A stretch of 64,000 nt of DNA from Sclerotinia nivalis (GCA_029531795.1 JAPEIS010000010.1:2170001-2234000); one strand, 5' to 3'. Counted from the first letter of the stretch, positions 9,978-23,352 are shown. Translations and numbers: made by a program. The notes: generated from the letters alone by a model not told the origin.

Positions 9978-11427
9978 ATGAAGTTTCTCAATGCTGTTTA
10001 TTTTGTTCTCGGGTCAAGAGCTGTTGCGGCGCTTCCCACGACAGATGTCAAATCTTCCTTTAGTTGGAATGATACTAAGTACTTGTGAGTGAAGTCAGAT
10101 ATCCCTGAATCAGAATTTTGGGTTCCCCGCTTGAAGCAGTTGACGAAGTCCTCCTTTCGAGCAACCACAATCACTTAGATATAAAGCTCTAACTCAACTT
10201 TTATGATAGTCTCGCATTCGGTGATTCGTACACCTATGTGCAAGGAACATATGGTTTACAAAATTACTCCTTCATCGGGGATCTTCAAAATTTCTCATAT
10301 ACTCCTGCTCAAATCTTGAGTAATGAGATCGTTCAAAACCAGGTATTTGTCCCGTCCATTTAAACATTTTGCAAAAATTTAACATTGTGAATCAGCTTGG
10401 AACATCTGCGGGAGGGCCAAACTGGGTAGAATACCTCACATCATGTTTCTCCGGCCTCCCATCAAAATGCACGAAACAATTATGGGATTTTGCCTTTGCT
10501 GGCTCAGATGTCTCTACAACTTAGTAAGTTCCTCTCAATTGATTTGGGATTTTGCTGATTCCGAATAGTACGTCCTTACACCATACTTACACAGTTTCTC
10601 TTGAGAACCAAATATTAGAATGGTCAACTTATGCACTCCCAGTAGTACCAATGGATCCATCCAATACATTAGTTGCCATCTTTATAGGAATAAACGATAT
10701 CGGCGACACCAAGTCCTACACCTTTCCATCGCATAACTCGACGGGCTACCCCTCCCTCTACACAAATATCGTCGCCGCCGAATTTGCAGCCATTGAAACT
10801 ATTTATAAAGCTGGATTCCGCAATTACCTTTTTATGAACTTACCGCCTTTGCAACGTACCGTAAGTTCTCATAACCCTAGTGGTATCTATTTTGATCATA
10901 TTGCTAACGTATACCTCTTCAAGCCACCCAATCTTATCCGTGCAGGTGGCCCTCTTCCAAATATCACCATGCTCACCTCTTACAATAGCATCCTCAATGC
11001 TACTGCCCTTAACTTTGCAGCCACACATGCGGGTACTAAGGCTATGGTCTTTGATACCTTTTCTTTTCTCTCTTCTGTGCTTGATGATCCGGCCCCTTAT
11101 AATATTAAAAACATCACAAACTACTGTCCTAGGTATGATGCACCTGATATTGCGAGTAAGTTCTGTTCATTTTTCATTTTCCATTCTTCAGGGGGGAGGG
11201 AGGAAGGGGGAGGGACAAACAGAAGGAAATGGAAGTGAATAGGGAACGATAGAAATGAAAATATGAGAAAAATTACCTTAGCTAACAGCAAATCAGCAAA
11301 TTACGCAGCCTACGGATGTCAACCAATTCCAGAATATTTCTGGTACAATACTGGACATATCACCTATCATACGCACGAGATATTGGCGAAGGAAGTGGGA
11401 AAGTTTTTGGAAGGGCAAAGTAATTGA
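9978..11427 (+). CDS. Secreted GDSL/SGNH esterase (CE16-like acetylesterase)
   Basis: The predicted protein has 361 residues in five exons: 9978-10084, 10210-10342, 10396-10523, 10569-11155 and 11297-11427. All junctions are GT-AG and keep the frame. MKFLNAVYFVLGSRAVAALP looks like a signal peptide. FLAFGDSYTYVQG carries the block I nucleophile serine. GINDIGD is the block III asparagine region. NTGHITYHTHE near the C-terminus supplies the catalytic histidine (block V). Several N-glycosylation sequons are present. This order and length fit fungal SGNH hydrolases related to carbohydrate esterase family 16, which deacetylate hemicellulose oligosaccharides outside the cell. The exact substrate is inference. 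It lies isolated, with transposon debris upstream and a gene-poor stretch downstream. Confidence 0.85.
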
Positions 11428-13599
11428 TGGTTTGATGATGGTTTTAATTTTTGTTATCAATGTACTGAGTGAAATGGAAGAAATAATGGTCACGAATTCT
11501 TTTATCGTTCTAATCTTTGCCATCTTCTCTTGTCAGTGTTGTTCCGGCACCATGCTACTTCATATACCTCAAGCTACCTCATCCCAATTTTATCACCCTA
11601 TTACTATTTTGCCTTCAATAATTCTGCATTCCCGTTTCATCTCGCATCTTACCTCTACGATCAACCCTCCTGCAACCTCAAACCATATCAAACTAAAGCC
11701 CCAACAAACCCAACCAAAACCTCCGACAACCCATCCCTTTCCAACTAAATCCAATGACCACACCCCTCAAAACTCTTAACCTCAATATTACGCAACGACT
11801 TCGAAGCCATTTGATACGTCATCTCCGCTCTCATAATGTAGTCTTCATCTGAAACCACTATCAATGTTGATGTATTTTAAACAATATACTTTCCGGGATT
11901 TTAGCATCATCTTCTTTATTAATACATCAGACTGATGCTTTATACTGCATTATGTTTTACCTCCGTTGTGTTTTAGTTTCTTAGATAATTTATGAATCAT
12001 GATGTGACGGAGAAAAAGGGGGAAAGGGAAAGTTACCAATTAAGCGGAGCAGCAATCCCTGTTTTTCCGAAAATTTTCACTATGATTTGTGCTTCGAATT
12101 TTCGGATAACCAGGTAGGGAGAGATGTTATAGTACCTATAAGAAGTTATCCAAGATTTAGCTGCTCCTACGGGTTCCAGGTACTTTTCCCGGATAGCCAG
12201 ATCGAAGGGATAAGGAGCGATGTTGCGGATTCGAGGTATTTTTTATTAGCTGTTTGTTTTTACACATATTGGTTTTGGTTAATGACATATAAATATTACC
12301 ACTCATGATCTCGTGGTCTTCATCTTCATCTCATTGTGGAATTTCCAATATCCAAGTGGGATATCCAAATGCTTTTTCGATCATGGCATTTGCAGTATCT
12401 CTGTGTTTCGGGCCGGTTAAAATGTATTTTAGGCGTTATTTAGAGGAATGACTTACCTAGCTCAAAAACCATTGCCGAGAGTCTGTCTGGTAATAGTTTG
12501 CAAAAGCGGATAATAACCCACTGCCACTTTATTTTTGTATCATTAGCTCTACACATACATACACAACATCAATAGGATTCAAAATAAATCGAAGTATCGA
12601 GTTTAAGCTTTTAAAGAGAAATTCAAGTGATCAAAATAAAATCTAATCTACAAATCATGACAACCCCAAGCACTTTTCCAAGTTCTAACTTCTCACAATC
12701 CATAATTTGCACCAAATCCGCCACAGTAATTACTCTTCTTATGCCGGTTTGAACCACTCAGTTTATCGGTATCTCCATAATTCAATAAATCCAGTACGAG
12801 AACACCGAATCCTCGTTCTTTTAAATGGAAACTTGATAACGCCAGTAATAACTTGAACTTGGAAACCCATGGGGTAAAAGGAAAGCAGGTTTTGAGGTGG
12901 CGGGGATATGGATATAGGTATATTTGATACTGTCTTCGAGTTAGAGGGTTTTGCCAGGGATGGGGAGGTGAGTTAGTGCCATTTTAGTGAAGGTGTTATG
13001 TGGGAAATGAGTGGTTTTGAAGTGAATGTGGAAGAAGATTAGAAGAGAGGAAAGTTTTCGGTAGGAATCCCCTTAGGTATCTATACCCCATGAACTCTCA
13101 GTGTATGCATCATTTGCATCACCCATGCCGTTAGAAATCATAGAAATCCGAATTCATGATGTGATGCGTACTGATGGCGCATATATTCCTAAGTATCCGA
13201 TACCGAATGATCGATCACACGGCCATCATGAATATGTATGTCAAGGTCTACAGGAATCTTACAAATCTAATCATAGTCATGAATGGTATGTTCGAGTGCT
13301 TCTTATATTTACACGTCATACTGAGACAGCATCTATTGTATGTAAACATGAAAAAAGGCATAATATTCAAACTACCAAGCTAAGTGCAAATACCCACCTC
13401 CATCCAAGATCACCAATTTCCCTTGCAAATCCAAATTTTGTGTTTGATCGCATGAACAGTGAATGAAAGCTCACAATCTAACAAAACATAAAAGCAAACA
13501 CTGTATTTCCATATCACCAACATGACACCAACATATCCCAAACATGGCCCACATTGTCCAGACTTCTAGACAACAGTATCACTTCCTCACTTTCCACAT
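11428..13599. other. Gene-poor intergenic region, 2.2 kb
   Basis: No supported gene is seen. A short inverted pair, CCGAAAATTTTC and GAATTTTCGG, lies at about 12067-12106. The open frames at 12087-12308 and 13101-13466 match nothing I recognise. Confidence 0.45.
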
Positions 13600-14159
13600 T
13601 CAGCCTTTGTTTGCATCAAGATCGATATCTCCAGCCGGCCTCGCAATATTCGCACGCCAATGATGTGCATTCACAGGATCCTTCTGGTACAAATTGACTT
13701 CAAAAAATTTGTTATGCGGAGTACATTTGAAGTTTTTGTATCTGTTAATTAATTAGCTTATAGTCTCCTCACATCACATATCACTCCCAGTTGTTATGAA
13801 CATGAACGCTGGACATCTAAAGGCAATGAAAGACAAATTACTTACGAGTTCAATTTCTGATAATTGGCTTTGATAAGATGTTGTTCGGTGATCTCGATGA
13901 AATCTCCTGGAGAATTCTCGTTGGGGATGAAGTAGCGTTTGGATTCAAGAGGACCGTAGTTGACTTGTTGAACAAATTGTACGGCATATGGTGTTGTGGA
14001 AGTGATGGGGTTTGAGTCGTCCCCTGAGTTGTTGGAGGTAGTGACGGAAGATGATCGTGGGTAGTCAGCCCAAGTCTTGAAGTCGGTGAACTTCTGTTGG
14101 TGGAGGAGTTGCTGGGGACGAAAAGGCTCAGGAGAGCCGCAGCAGAAGAGGGTGGTCAT
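13600..14159 (-). CDS. Small conserved hypothetical protein, 151 aa
   Basis: Exon 1 (14159-13846) begins MTTLFCCGSPEPFRPQQLL. It joins exon 2 (13741-13600) across a 104-nt GTAAGT...AACAG intron that restores one frame and runs to a TGA. Together they encode 151 residues. A Ser/Thr/Asn-rich spacer is followed by a compact region ending in SYKNFKCTPHNKFFEVNLYQ and a C-terminus with HHWRANIARP. There is no signal peptide or membrane segment. An N-terminal Met followed by a Cys pair might allow lipid modification, but this is speculation. I do not recognise the family. The clean splice, balanced codon use and conserved-looking C-terminal half support a real gene. Confidence 0.6.
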
Positions 14160-15191
14160 GATGCAGGATTGAGAGAGTGAATGGCGGCGAGCGGATTGAT
14201 GGGGATTGAAGGATGTATAATTCAGTTCGTAGTGCGATGGTGGATTATTGTGATGGTTGATACAACCGCAGAGCTACTGAGAGAGATTTAAGAAGACTTT
14301 GTTGTGGATATTTATCAAATGAGAATTCCAAATGCTCGGGGCTGGAAAGACTCAAAGTTAAGGAAATGTGAGCGTTTGCTAGACGATGGAAGTACTAGAA
14401 CTGGATGATCAATAAATCGAGCAGAAAAGATTTCAAAGCACCAAGCCTTGGACGCCTAAGCCTGCCTCACACAAACGGGAAGTCACTTCCTCTGTTGCCA
14501 ATGACTGCCGGACAACTTCGCCTCCACGGCATGCAACATCGTCGAATAGGTAAGTATTCGGGACTAGCTGCAGATTGCACGATAGACATCTTCAGCAAAA
14601 GGAGTATTCATTGGAGGGCTTATGAAAATGAGGCCTACTATGTATGCAAATTGCCTTTGTTCCTTTGAATATCCCGTACTCAGCATGGAATCATATGCAG
14701 TCTTCTCCGAAAACTATTTCGAAGACGACATGCGAGGGAATGCAATTGGTAGTGCTAATTTAAAACCACCTATCACACTCCTCAAGAGCGATGGTCATCC
14801 ACAAGAGTATGCACAAAGACATTCGAATTCGTATTTTCTAATATCAAGGATTCCATAATGTTGAAATACCCGCTCGTGATTGGAGCGTTAAATTTTTTGA
14901 GGCCTAGAAGCAGGGAATAGAAAATACTTAACGGTAATTGGATGCACAGTTTCGCTTCCTACAGGCATAGATACCAAGTATATGATTGGCTGTCATCCGA
15001 GTCCTCGACCATCATTTAACCCCTCGAATTTCCCAACTTCCTTCCTTTTTCTTTTCTTTCTTTTCTTTTCACGGCGCGAGAGGCGGCGCTGTCACTTCTC
15101 ACTCTTTTTTCCCTGCATATTCACTCCTTAGGGTCTTCTTGCCTCTTTGTTTTTGAGCATCTCTTCCGATCGCTTGCACTTTACTTTTAAC
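14160..15191. other. Intergenic region upstream of zinc-finger gene
   Basis: It contains the promoter of the small minus-strand gene and a pyrimidine-rich leader (15040-15190) before the zinc-finger gene. The missing first exon of the zinc-finger gene probably lies here. The open frames at 14405-14668 and 14622-14858 are not supported. Confidence 0.45.
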
Positions 15192-16054
15192 CCTGTCTCG
15201 AGGGCCTCCGTTACGATCCAGGAGGCCCAAGGCGAATAGAACCTATCTTCTCTGACTACACTGCTGGGGAAGAAAACGAAAACTATCTACCACTTCATTT
15301 TGACTTTATCGATCCCAGCCTTTTAGATCTCAGGAGATACCCTGTTCCTCCTTCTTTCGAGCCGAGTGCTGCTGTTGATGCTCCGGAAGCACACGGACAA
15401 TTCAATGCCAATGAAGACCCTCTTGTTCAAGATTGCAGCTCCGGAAGTTTCGATCCTCTGCCTTACACTCCTTACAATCCCTTCCTAGATCTACCTGCGC
15501 TAGACGCGTATTATTATCAGCCTCTCGAATATTTCAAAGGACCTGTTGAAGGTCAAATCGAAAACTGTCTCTACCCAAATCCATCAGCCTCAATTCTTCC
15601 TGTCGAGCAATTCCAACAACATCATCCTATTGCTCCAGATTCGCCTCACCAACCAGAACCCCAACCGATTGCTGAGCCATCCGCTACTGTCAACAATCCC
15701 ACTTGCCCAGAATGTCAAAAAACATTTGCACGTGCATGTGACCTGAAGTGAGTGTCAATGTTTCCTGCAATTTTTTTGCTTTTCGTAATGCTAATTTCCA
15801 ACCTCAGCGTCCACAAGAAATCACATACCCTCCCTTTCAAATGTCCCAGACCCTCGTGCAAATCACTCGGTTTCCGGTATCGAAAAGATCGGGACCGCCA
15901 TGTTGCAGACATACATCCCGAACTCGTGCCTGGTGCCGAAAGATATTTCTGTCCCTTGGAAAGCTGTAAGCACTCAAGAGCGAAAGGAAAGGGGTTCCCA
16001 AGGAAGGATAATTGTGCAAGACATGTGAAGAATTGTAAACATCGGAACAAATAA
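15192..16054 (+). CDS. C2H2 zinc-finger protein (5' end unresolved)
   Basis: Exon A is open from about 15192 to 15747. It joins exon B (15808-16054) through a GTGAGT...CTCAG intron. The protein has a long Pro/Tyr/Gln-rich N-terminal part (DPLPYTPYNPFLDLPALDAY), typical of a transactivation region. A classical finger follows (CPECQKTFARACDL-N-VHKKSH). A second CPRPSC...RYRKDRDRHVADIH finger and a third CPLESC...PRKDNCARHVKNCKH finger come next. The pattern resembles fungal C2H2 transcription factors with three spaced fingers near the C-terminus. No in-frame ATG occurs between the TAA at about 15189 and the fingers, so the start codon must lie in an upstream exon I could not place. A nuclear DNA-binding role is inferred. 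Confidence 0.75.
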
Positions 16055-16903
16055 ATGTGTGGCAATGAGGGTTGTTTTGTACATAGTCATTCAGAGCACT
16101 GAGCGTTGTCTTCAAACAGGAATATGATGCGTTGATGGAGATTGCCAACATTTGTGCATTTGATGAGTGCAATAGAAGCGCGACGAACCATTTTTGATAT
16201 AACAAGTAAAAGTTGATCCAAAGCGCAACACCAGGATAACATGACAAGTATGCGGATTGGGGCTTTTAGTATTCAATCCCTGTAAACCAAATGAATGCGG
16301 ATTCCTTTCAACCATGTTCGCGTCGAAATTTTGCTCAATGCCATAACCATCTCATAAATAATCCCTCAAATCGCCAAAGTACATATACCCACTCCGTTTA
16401 AGCAACATTCCCCATACGCCTCACCCTAACATCACCGAGAAGTTCTCTCCTCGTCTTCTTGTCTTCTCGCTTTTGAACTTATCATCGCTATACAATTCAC
16501 CACCAACTTTGGAATTAGATTCCGAACTTCGGGCTGAGGAATACCTTTGAACTGTGCCATTCGCTCGCCATCACTTGACGGTAATGCTACGGCACAATTG
16601 CGCGCTCCTTATTTTTCGACAAGACTCATTCCTTCAGGGAATCCTCCTTCGCTCACGCCCATAGTTTAACTATCCAAGAATCCTGTCTCTAGCACTTGCG
16701 GATGTAACTCGTAAACACAGCCGGTGGATAGCAAGAGAAGTTTTATTTCTCGCTTCATCGGTCAGTCGTTCCAGTCGATAAGCCATGCTGGTCGACTCTA
16801 TCAATCACTGAGTTGGATGGACAGGAGGAAACTTTGAACATATACCCAATCGACATAGAATCATCATTACCTATCCTCGGTATCTAATCTGAGCCTAACA
16901 CCA
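16055..16903. other. Convergent intergenic region
   Basis: This is the 3' flank of the zinc-finger gene and of the Get2-like gene, which face each other. No supported gene is seen. Frames on the minus strand at 15837-16315 overlap the zinc-finger gene and are shadows. Confidence 0.5.
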
Positions 16904-17984
16904 CTAATTCCCACCCCTCAACCACGCACAAACTCCCAACACAAAAACACAAACCATAGCATCCCCACTAACCGTCCCCCAAATCCGTCCATACCTAATC
17001 ACCAACCCCAGATACCCCTTCCATGGTTCCGGCAAGAATCCCATCACTGTCCCCATCATACCCGCAGGCATAGAACCCCCCTTCTCCAAATAAAACCTAC
17101 TAGTCAACAACACCACTTCCGCCGTTGCAAAGATCCAAAAGATATGCACACTATCCTCACTCAACCCATCATTCATTAGTCCAGATGCCTCGCGCGCATA
17201 TTTCGTGCCCGTGAATGATGTCGTAAGTGCTATGTACAACCCAAGCGATAATGCAAAGACCGCATGGACAATACGCCAAATATAGGCGTAAGGGTCGACG
17301 GCGGCGGCTTCAGCTTGTCCTTGCATGCCCATACCGGGCATACTTGGGAATGAAGGCACGCCAGCTTGTCCTTCGCCCGGTGTTCCGCCCATCCCTCCCA
17401 TCATTTGTTGTAGCATTTGCATCATGGGATCATTTGCGGCGTCTTCGCCTGGTGCGCCCCCCATACCTGGGAAACCTGCGAAAGGGTTTTGACCTGGAGC
17501 ACCTCCATAGGGATTTTGTCCCATCCCACCACCCAAAGAGCCTGGATCCATACCCAGCATCATCTGTCTCAACGTATCATCATCTATCTGCTGCTGTTGT
17601 TGTTGCTGCTGCCCAGCACTTTGGGACCTCGGAATCGGTGCGCGGGTTTGTGGCTCATAATAATGATTCGAAATATCTACTTCATCTGGGTCCGTATGGT
17701 CTGTATCTTTATTCGATTTTTGCACTGGCGATGGAGATGGAACTTCTTCTATATTGACATTAGCTTCACTAAATACATCCTAAAATATATCAAACATTTT
17801 CCAAATAGAAAATATTCATAAAAACACACATACCTCTAGACAAACCACCGCCCAACCCAATAATTTTATTTAACCTCGCATTTCCTCCATCTCTAATCTT
17901 CGCCTCTCTCTTTTCCTTTCTGATGCGAGCTTGTCTTTGAGCCGGTGTCTCCGCAGCTGGTGTTTCTGCAGCTGGTTCCGCCAT
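16904..17984 (-). CDS. get2: GET complex subunit Get2-like (tail-anchored protein insertion)
   Basis: Exon 1 (17984-17834) and exon 2 (17748-16904) join over an 85-nt GTATGT...ATATAG intron to give 331 residues. The N-terminus has the cytosolic basic motif RQARIRKEKREAKI, followed by ARLNKIIGLGGG. In Get2 this kind of motif recruits the Get3 ATPase carrying tail-anchored clients. A poly-Gln run and a long Gly/Met/Pro-rich linker (PGQNPFAGFPGMGGAPGEDA) follow. Three hydrophobic segments lie in the C-terminal 140 residues (IVHAVFALSLGLYIALTTSF; SVHIFWIFATAEVVLLTSRF; VSGDAMVCVFVLGVCAWL), matching the ER-membrane topology of Get2. The Get2 call rests on the N-terminal motif plus three C-terminal spans. 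Sequence identity in this family is low. Confidence 0.75.
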
Positions 17985-18515
17985 CTCAGATTTAATTTTT
18001 GTTGTGATGGTGTGATGATGATGTAGCTGTTAGGTTCCGAGCTCAACAAGCTGGGAATTTTTTGGTGGGGAAAGCTAGGGAATGTCAAAGAGCTGTGTAA
18101 TTATTATTTAGGTTCACCATTCGATGAACTCGACTTTGAATTGGAGACAAGTTAATGGTAATGATACATTGAATTACATAAGCTTTTACAATTGTTTCAA
18201 TTGTAGCCATCAATTATATATTCAGGAGTAGATATTTAATGATACGTATTGATCCACCAACCAATTTGATTGGCACCACGTTCACCACTTCTTGAGCAGG
18301 ACAGAAAACATTTCCACTTCTCACCAATTTCTCTGAAGCTACACCAATATACATTTACAATCATAGGTATCATTTTGCATCCAAAGATAACAAAGCAGTA
18401 TTATAAAGAACAAGTTCTTGATCTAGCAATATTTCTTTAATATACACACGTGCTGCGCTCTCATCTCAATCATCATTCCTAATTTTAGTTCTCAAATAAA
18501 ATATTCCCTTCCACT
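17985..18515. other. Intergenic region between get2-like and SEC31
   Basis: It holds the promoter of the get2-like gene next to 17985 and the 3' flank of SEC31. No gene is seen. Confidence 0.5.
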
Positions 18516-21500
18516 CTAAGGAGTGACCTTGCTCATACTAACTAATCGTTTGACACCGACCTATATTGATCACAAATTAGTATATGTTTCTACTGAAATA
18601 AGATAAATGTAAAAACTTACCATCCAATTACCACACTCATCAGTCTTTTCACGTTGAATGTCAACTTGCAACCTGCTTGCTACATCATAATTGCCAGATT
18701 GAAGTGCTTCCGCCAACTGCGTCAATTTCTCAATAGTATCAGGCTTCACGAGTTCCTCATTGTTCAAGTGATCAAACAAAATGTTGAGACGCTTTTGGGT
18801 ATCTTTCACTTGTGGGGCGAAATTTGCTGGGGCTTTCGAAACTACCCTTTGCATATCATTGGTGAAAATTTCGACCATTTTTTGCGCAGATGCAGGAATG
18901 TGTGATCGATCACCAGCAGGGTGTTTAGGCTTTGCTGGGGAAGCCGCCATAGGAGGCCCAGCCGGTGGTCGAGAGCCACCCATTGGAGGACCTTGTGGAG
19001 AACCTTGTGGTGGGCCTTGCGGTTGGCTTTGAGGAGGACCTTGATTTTGGAATTGGGCAGGCGGAGGTTGGCTTTCATAGAGTGACTGGGATGGCGCGTA
19101 CTGGCTAGGTGGCGCGGCTGATGGTGGTGCATATGCATTGGATGGAGGTGGTCTCATACCTCCCTGAGGAGGTGGGGCGACATTTGATGGAGGCGGTTGA
19201 GAGTACTGTTGTGCTGCTGGAGCTGGAGCGTATCTGCTTGTTGGTGCAGCCCCAGAGGGTGGAGGGTTATAAGGAGACGCTCCACGAGGAATTGTAGGTG
19301 GTGGTATTGATGCATATGGTGATTGAGGAGGAGGTGCTTGTGGAGTATATGCATTGGCCGTGGAGGACGGTCTAGGAGGTGGTGCAGTCGTCAATGGCGA
19401 ACTAACACGGGGCGGAGCTGACCCCTTAGGAGGTGGGGGCGGAGGTGTTGCTCTGGGAGCACCATATGGATTTTCTGGAGGCGGCATCGAAACACCTTGT
19501 TGGTTGGGGAATGGATTGGTAACAGGGGTACTTCTTCTAGCAGTAGGAATCTTTGTTACGAAAGGTATGTCATTCCAATTTGTCATATCTTTAGCTTTGG
19601 ATGGAGGTGGAGCTGATGGAGTTGTGTTTCTTGGAGGAGCGGGAGCTCCAAATGATTGTTGGGGTGCACCATAACCTGTTGGGGCTGCTCCATATGCTCC
19701 ATATGCTCCGTACGAAGGTGCATAAGCTGGTTGAGATGATTGTGGTGGCTGATAACCTTGTGGTGCGTAGGCACTTGTTGGAGGTGCATAGGGATTAGAA
19801 GCACCTGAAGTGGGTGGTGCATAAGGATTTGGAGCAGATTGAGCTGGAGGTGCCGCAGCAGGAATTGGTTGTTGATATGCGGCTGGCTGAGCACGTGCGG
19901 GGACTCTTGAGCTTGCTGCAGGTTGTCTAACAGCAGCAGCAGGGGCGACCGTTCTTGATGCACGCTTAACTCGGTCTCGTGCAACCTCGGCAGCGGGATA
20001 TTCGGCAGGAAGCAGATCAAGATATCTCTCAGCAATAGAAAGGTGTCCATGAGCGGCAACAATATCAGCATACTCTGTATATTTGTCGTACAAAGCTGCC
20101 AACTTCCAGTCCGATGTCAAACTTTGCTCTGTATCCTGGAACTTGGTGACAGCTCGGAATACCGTGACTTTCTCGATAAAATTCTGAAGTGACTTTGCAT
20201 GTACAGAGAATGTAGAATCCCCTTCTTGTTCTTCGATGCCATGCTTCTCATTCTCTTGGAGTTTGGAAATCCAGATGTTGATGACCTTCTCCAATTTTGA
20301 ACCAACTAAGAAACAAAATGAAGCATCCTTTGCGCTGCCAGAATCCAAGAGTCTATCACCAAGCGCTTCACAGAGATCGGGAAACTGAGCTGGGTCGGCA
20401 TATGTGCATAATGTTGCCATCGACTCTTTCCAGTTCTCGAGGTCAGCATTGTATACGATATCCCATAAGTTTTTACCAATCACTGAGGTCAGAAGTCGTA
20501 AGTAGTTGGGCCCTTCTGCCTTTTTGGCTAAGTAGGATGCTTGAACTTTGTCTAACAACTCCTTTCCGCCACAATTGGCAATGATGAAAGCATCAGCAAT
20601 ACGATCCTCCTTAAGGCAGACAGTCATCGCTTTTTCGAATTGGCCAAGCATTAAAGCTTTGGTAATTTGTTTTTCCGAGGCCGAATCGGATTCAGCGAAT
20701 AAATGGAAAGGATTATCCGTCTTGGTTCCCTTGTTTGCAGCGATATCAGTCAAAAAGTCATCCCCTTCGGCACCATCGAAAAGTGTAGATAATCTATTAT
20801 TCTTTGCAGCTTCCCCATTGGCATCAGCTGGAGCTTCTTCTGACTTTTCGGCATCCTCTACGTCGAGTCCTGATACACCATTCGTGATCTTATCAACATC
20901 AGAGAAGCCAAGGAATTCGGTAACTTGTTTTCGAGAATTCGCCGCAATCAATGTCTCAATTACTTTCCAGTCTGCCTTCTCTTCCTCAGTCTTGGCTTGA
21001 TCTATGTGAGTTTCGCAAATACTCTTGATATCCCCGGCCTTGAGGGCATTTTCGAAAGACTCGGTAGCAGACCCTACGTCCGAATCGACCGTGAATTGAG
21101 AGATTTGAATTTTGGAGGATCTAGGCTTTCCTGTTGCAGCTGACAACAAGCTAAAGCTCACCAACTTACCACCAAATCCGAAAGAAGCTCCAACTGGTCG
21201 TTCCAGCCACTTAGGGGCTTTATTCAATGAGAATGAAGCTCCTTGAGGTTCAGTTTGGGCCTTGGTAAAAAAGTCCTCGCCATCAACTGGGCCTGCAACG
21301 GGAGCTTGGGATGCGGTAGGATTTGTATTTTGTAAAGTTTGGATGGCTATCTTTCCATCGAAGGACGCAGTGGCAGATAATGCGGGGTTGTGTGGATTGA
21401 ATCTAGTTTGGAAGGTCCAATTGGTAACCTCTGGGAATTCTCCATATTGCTCCCCAGTTTGAGGATTCCAGATTAGAGTTCTGTTATCCTTACCGCAAGA

Positions 21501-22387
21501 TATCAGAAGATCTGAATCTTGCTGACACCAAGACAATGACAAAATTCCTTGGATATGCCCTTGTAACGTCCTCTCAGGCGCATTTGAGTTCCTTAGATCC
21601 CACAAAAGAATGACTGGTGTAGAATCGTCGGGTGTAGCAGTCAAAAGTTTTGTCGCATTGTTCGGATCCCATGCAATTGCTCCTACTGCTTTTCGATTGT
21701 TGCTTAATTGTAAAGAAGCCTTCTTGGTTTTCAAATCCCAGACTGTGACGTATCCTCCACTTCCACCAGTCGCTAAAATATGGGGGACCTTTCGATTCCA
21801 TGCCACGCATTCCAGATCATCAGATCTTGCCGCGGCTGTACCCAATCTAAATGGGTTCGAGATATCATTCACGTCGTAGATGAATAACTCGCCCTTGGAG
21901 CCTGCAGTAGCTAGGATTTGTGGCTTCAATGGGTTGAACTGAAGAGACTTGATAGCGCCCGTATGTTTCGTCGTTCTGGACATAAAAGCATCCTCAGCTC
22001 CTTGTATAAGTTTCTCTGCATCCCATAAATCTAAAGATCCATTCTCAAGTGCGCCTGCGATTATGCCCCGCGGATGGTCTGCGTTTGCTGGTGCCCATGC
22101 AATGTCGTGGAATCTAATAGCCATAAGAATTAGCTTACACATCTTCATATGCCCCAAGCTCGATATAATTCCGCGTACCTGGAATCTGTGCTAACACTAG
22201 CAATAGGTTGCAATTCCACACCCTGCTCTGTATTATCCAAGCTCAAATCCCAGAGCTCCAGCTTCGTCTCATCAGAGAAATCCGCATCTACGGCACCAGC
22301 CCTCGTCCCTGTAACCACTAAAGGGGCCTCTGGACCTGGGGACCAGGCAAACGCCGCGGTCCTTGGGATCTCCCGTAGACGGACCAT
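18516..22387 (-). CDS. SEC31: COPII outer-coat protein Sec31
   Basis: Three exons (22387-22179, 22113-18621, 18560-18516) encode 1248 residues. The N-terminal 330 residues form WD repeats, for example [40 protein letters not shown] and [20 protein letters not shown]. They are followed by the Sec31 alpha-solenoid (ACE) region with [18 protein letters not shown] and [21 protein letters not shown] roughly 350-residue Pro/Tyr/Gln-rich linker follows. The C-terminal helical domain ends [17 protein letters not shown], and its last residues come from the 45-nt final exon. Sec31 with Sec13 forms the COPII cage on ER exit sites and stimulates Sar1 GTP hydrolysis through the proline-rich region. Length and domain order match fungal orthologues. 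It is transcribed divergently from the RRM gene, 383 bp apart. Confidence 0.95.
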
Positions 22388-22770
22388 TGTCCCGTCTCTA
22401 TTTGTGCTTTATCCTGTATGAACAAGCCAGATTACACTGCAGAAAGCTGCAGCTTGCCTTTTCAGCCGAATTTTTTTGTCTATACCGAAGAAAGAGAAAT
22501 TGAGAAATTGTATTCAACGAGATTCGTAAAAGGTATGTGAAGGTTTCAATGTGTTGATTTGTTTTGGACAATGAACACTGTGAACACCTTTCCCCATAAT
22601 CAATTGGTCTGAGCGATATCACCGCCCGGCAAGATTGTGAACCTTGAAAAAACATATGACACGTGATCAAAAGCTCCTTCTTTCGCGATTTGTGAATGGC
22701 ATTTGGAAGCTTCATATGAACGGAAGAGTTATTTAAATTACCATAATCTAAATACCCAGCAAGCTACACG
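22388..22770. promoter_or_regulatory. Divergent promoter region between SEC31 and RRM gene
   Basis: A 383-bp gap lies between the two start codons and must contain both promoters. It includes CACGTG at about 22661. No TATA box is evident. Confidence 0.5.
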
Positions 22771-23352
22771 ATGACCGATCAAGCTCGTTGGAAAGCAACT
22801 GTTTATGTTGGTGGTCTCTCACACATGGTAACAACCGCAAATCTCGAAGCCGCATTTTTACCTTTTGGAGAAATAGCAGATGTCTCTATACCGTAAGTCT
22901 CATACCTTAGATCTCGACGTTCTCATACTAATTCTTTCATAGTAAAGCAGAAGGACCCAACTCAACAGAGCCACATCGAGGTTTTGGATATGTAGAGTTT
23001 GAGGATCCAGAAGATACCAAAGATGCTATCGACAATATGGACCAATCTGAACTTTTTGGCAAGGTGATCAAAGTCAATGCGGCTAAGCCTCCAAAGAATG
23101 CGAACGAGGGATTGGGAAGCAAGACGGCTTTGTGGGAACAGGTAAGGATTCACGTCATCCAATTCTGTAATGGGTGACATCATCCATGACAAGTTACTAA
23201 TTTTGATCTAGGAGGGATGGTTAGCAGAGAATGCTGTGAGTGAGGAGGATAAACTGGCAGCTGAAAAAGCAAGGGCCGGAATTCAAGATAGACCTGATGA
23301 TCCTATGCAAGGTCTAGAAGGGTTGGATGTAGCAGGACCAAAGCCGGCTTAA
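22771..23352 (+). CDS. RRM-domain RNA-binding protein (cyclophilin E/Cyp33-type RRM)
   Basis: Three exons (22771-22892, 22943-23141, 23212-23352) encode 153 residues. One RRM spans residues about 8-88, with RNP2 as VYVGGL and RNP1 as RGFGYVEF. A short acidic/Ala tail contains GWLAENAVSEEDKLAAEKAR. The RRM most resembles that of the spliceosome-associated cyclophilin E (PPIE/Cyp33), but there is no cyclophilin domain downstream before the stop, as is usual for the fungal stand-alone form. A role in nuclear pre-mRNA binding is inferred from the family. All introns are short GT-AG introns. Confidence 0.85.

Noticed and set aside
13101..13466. 121-codon plus-strand frame
   Set aside because: Composition and content show no recognisable domain, and no supporting neighbours or introns exist.
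14405..14858. Two overlapping plus-strand frames of 87 and 78 codons
   Set aside because: There is no domain and no joint splice model. They lie in the shared upstream region of two genes.
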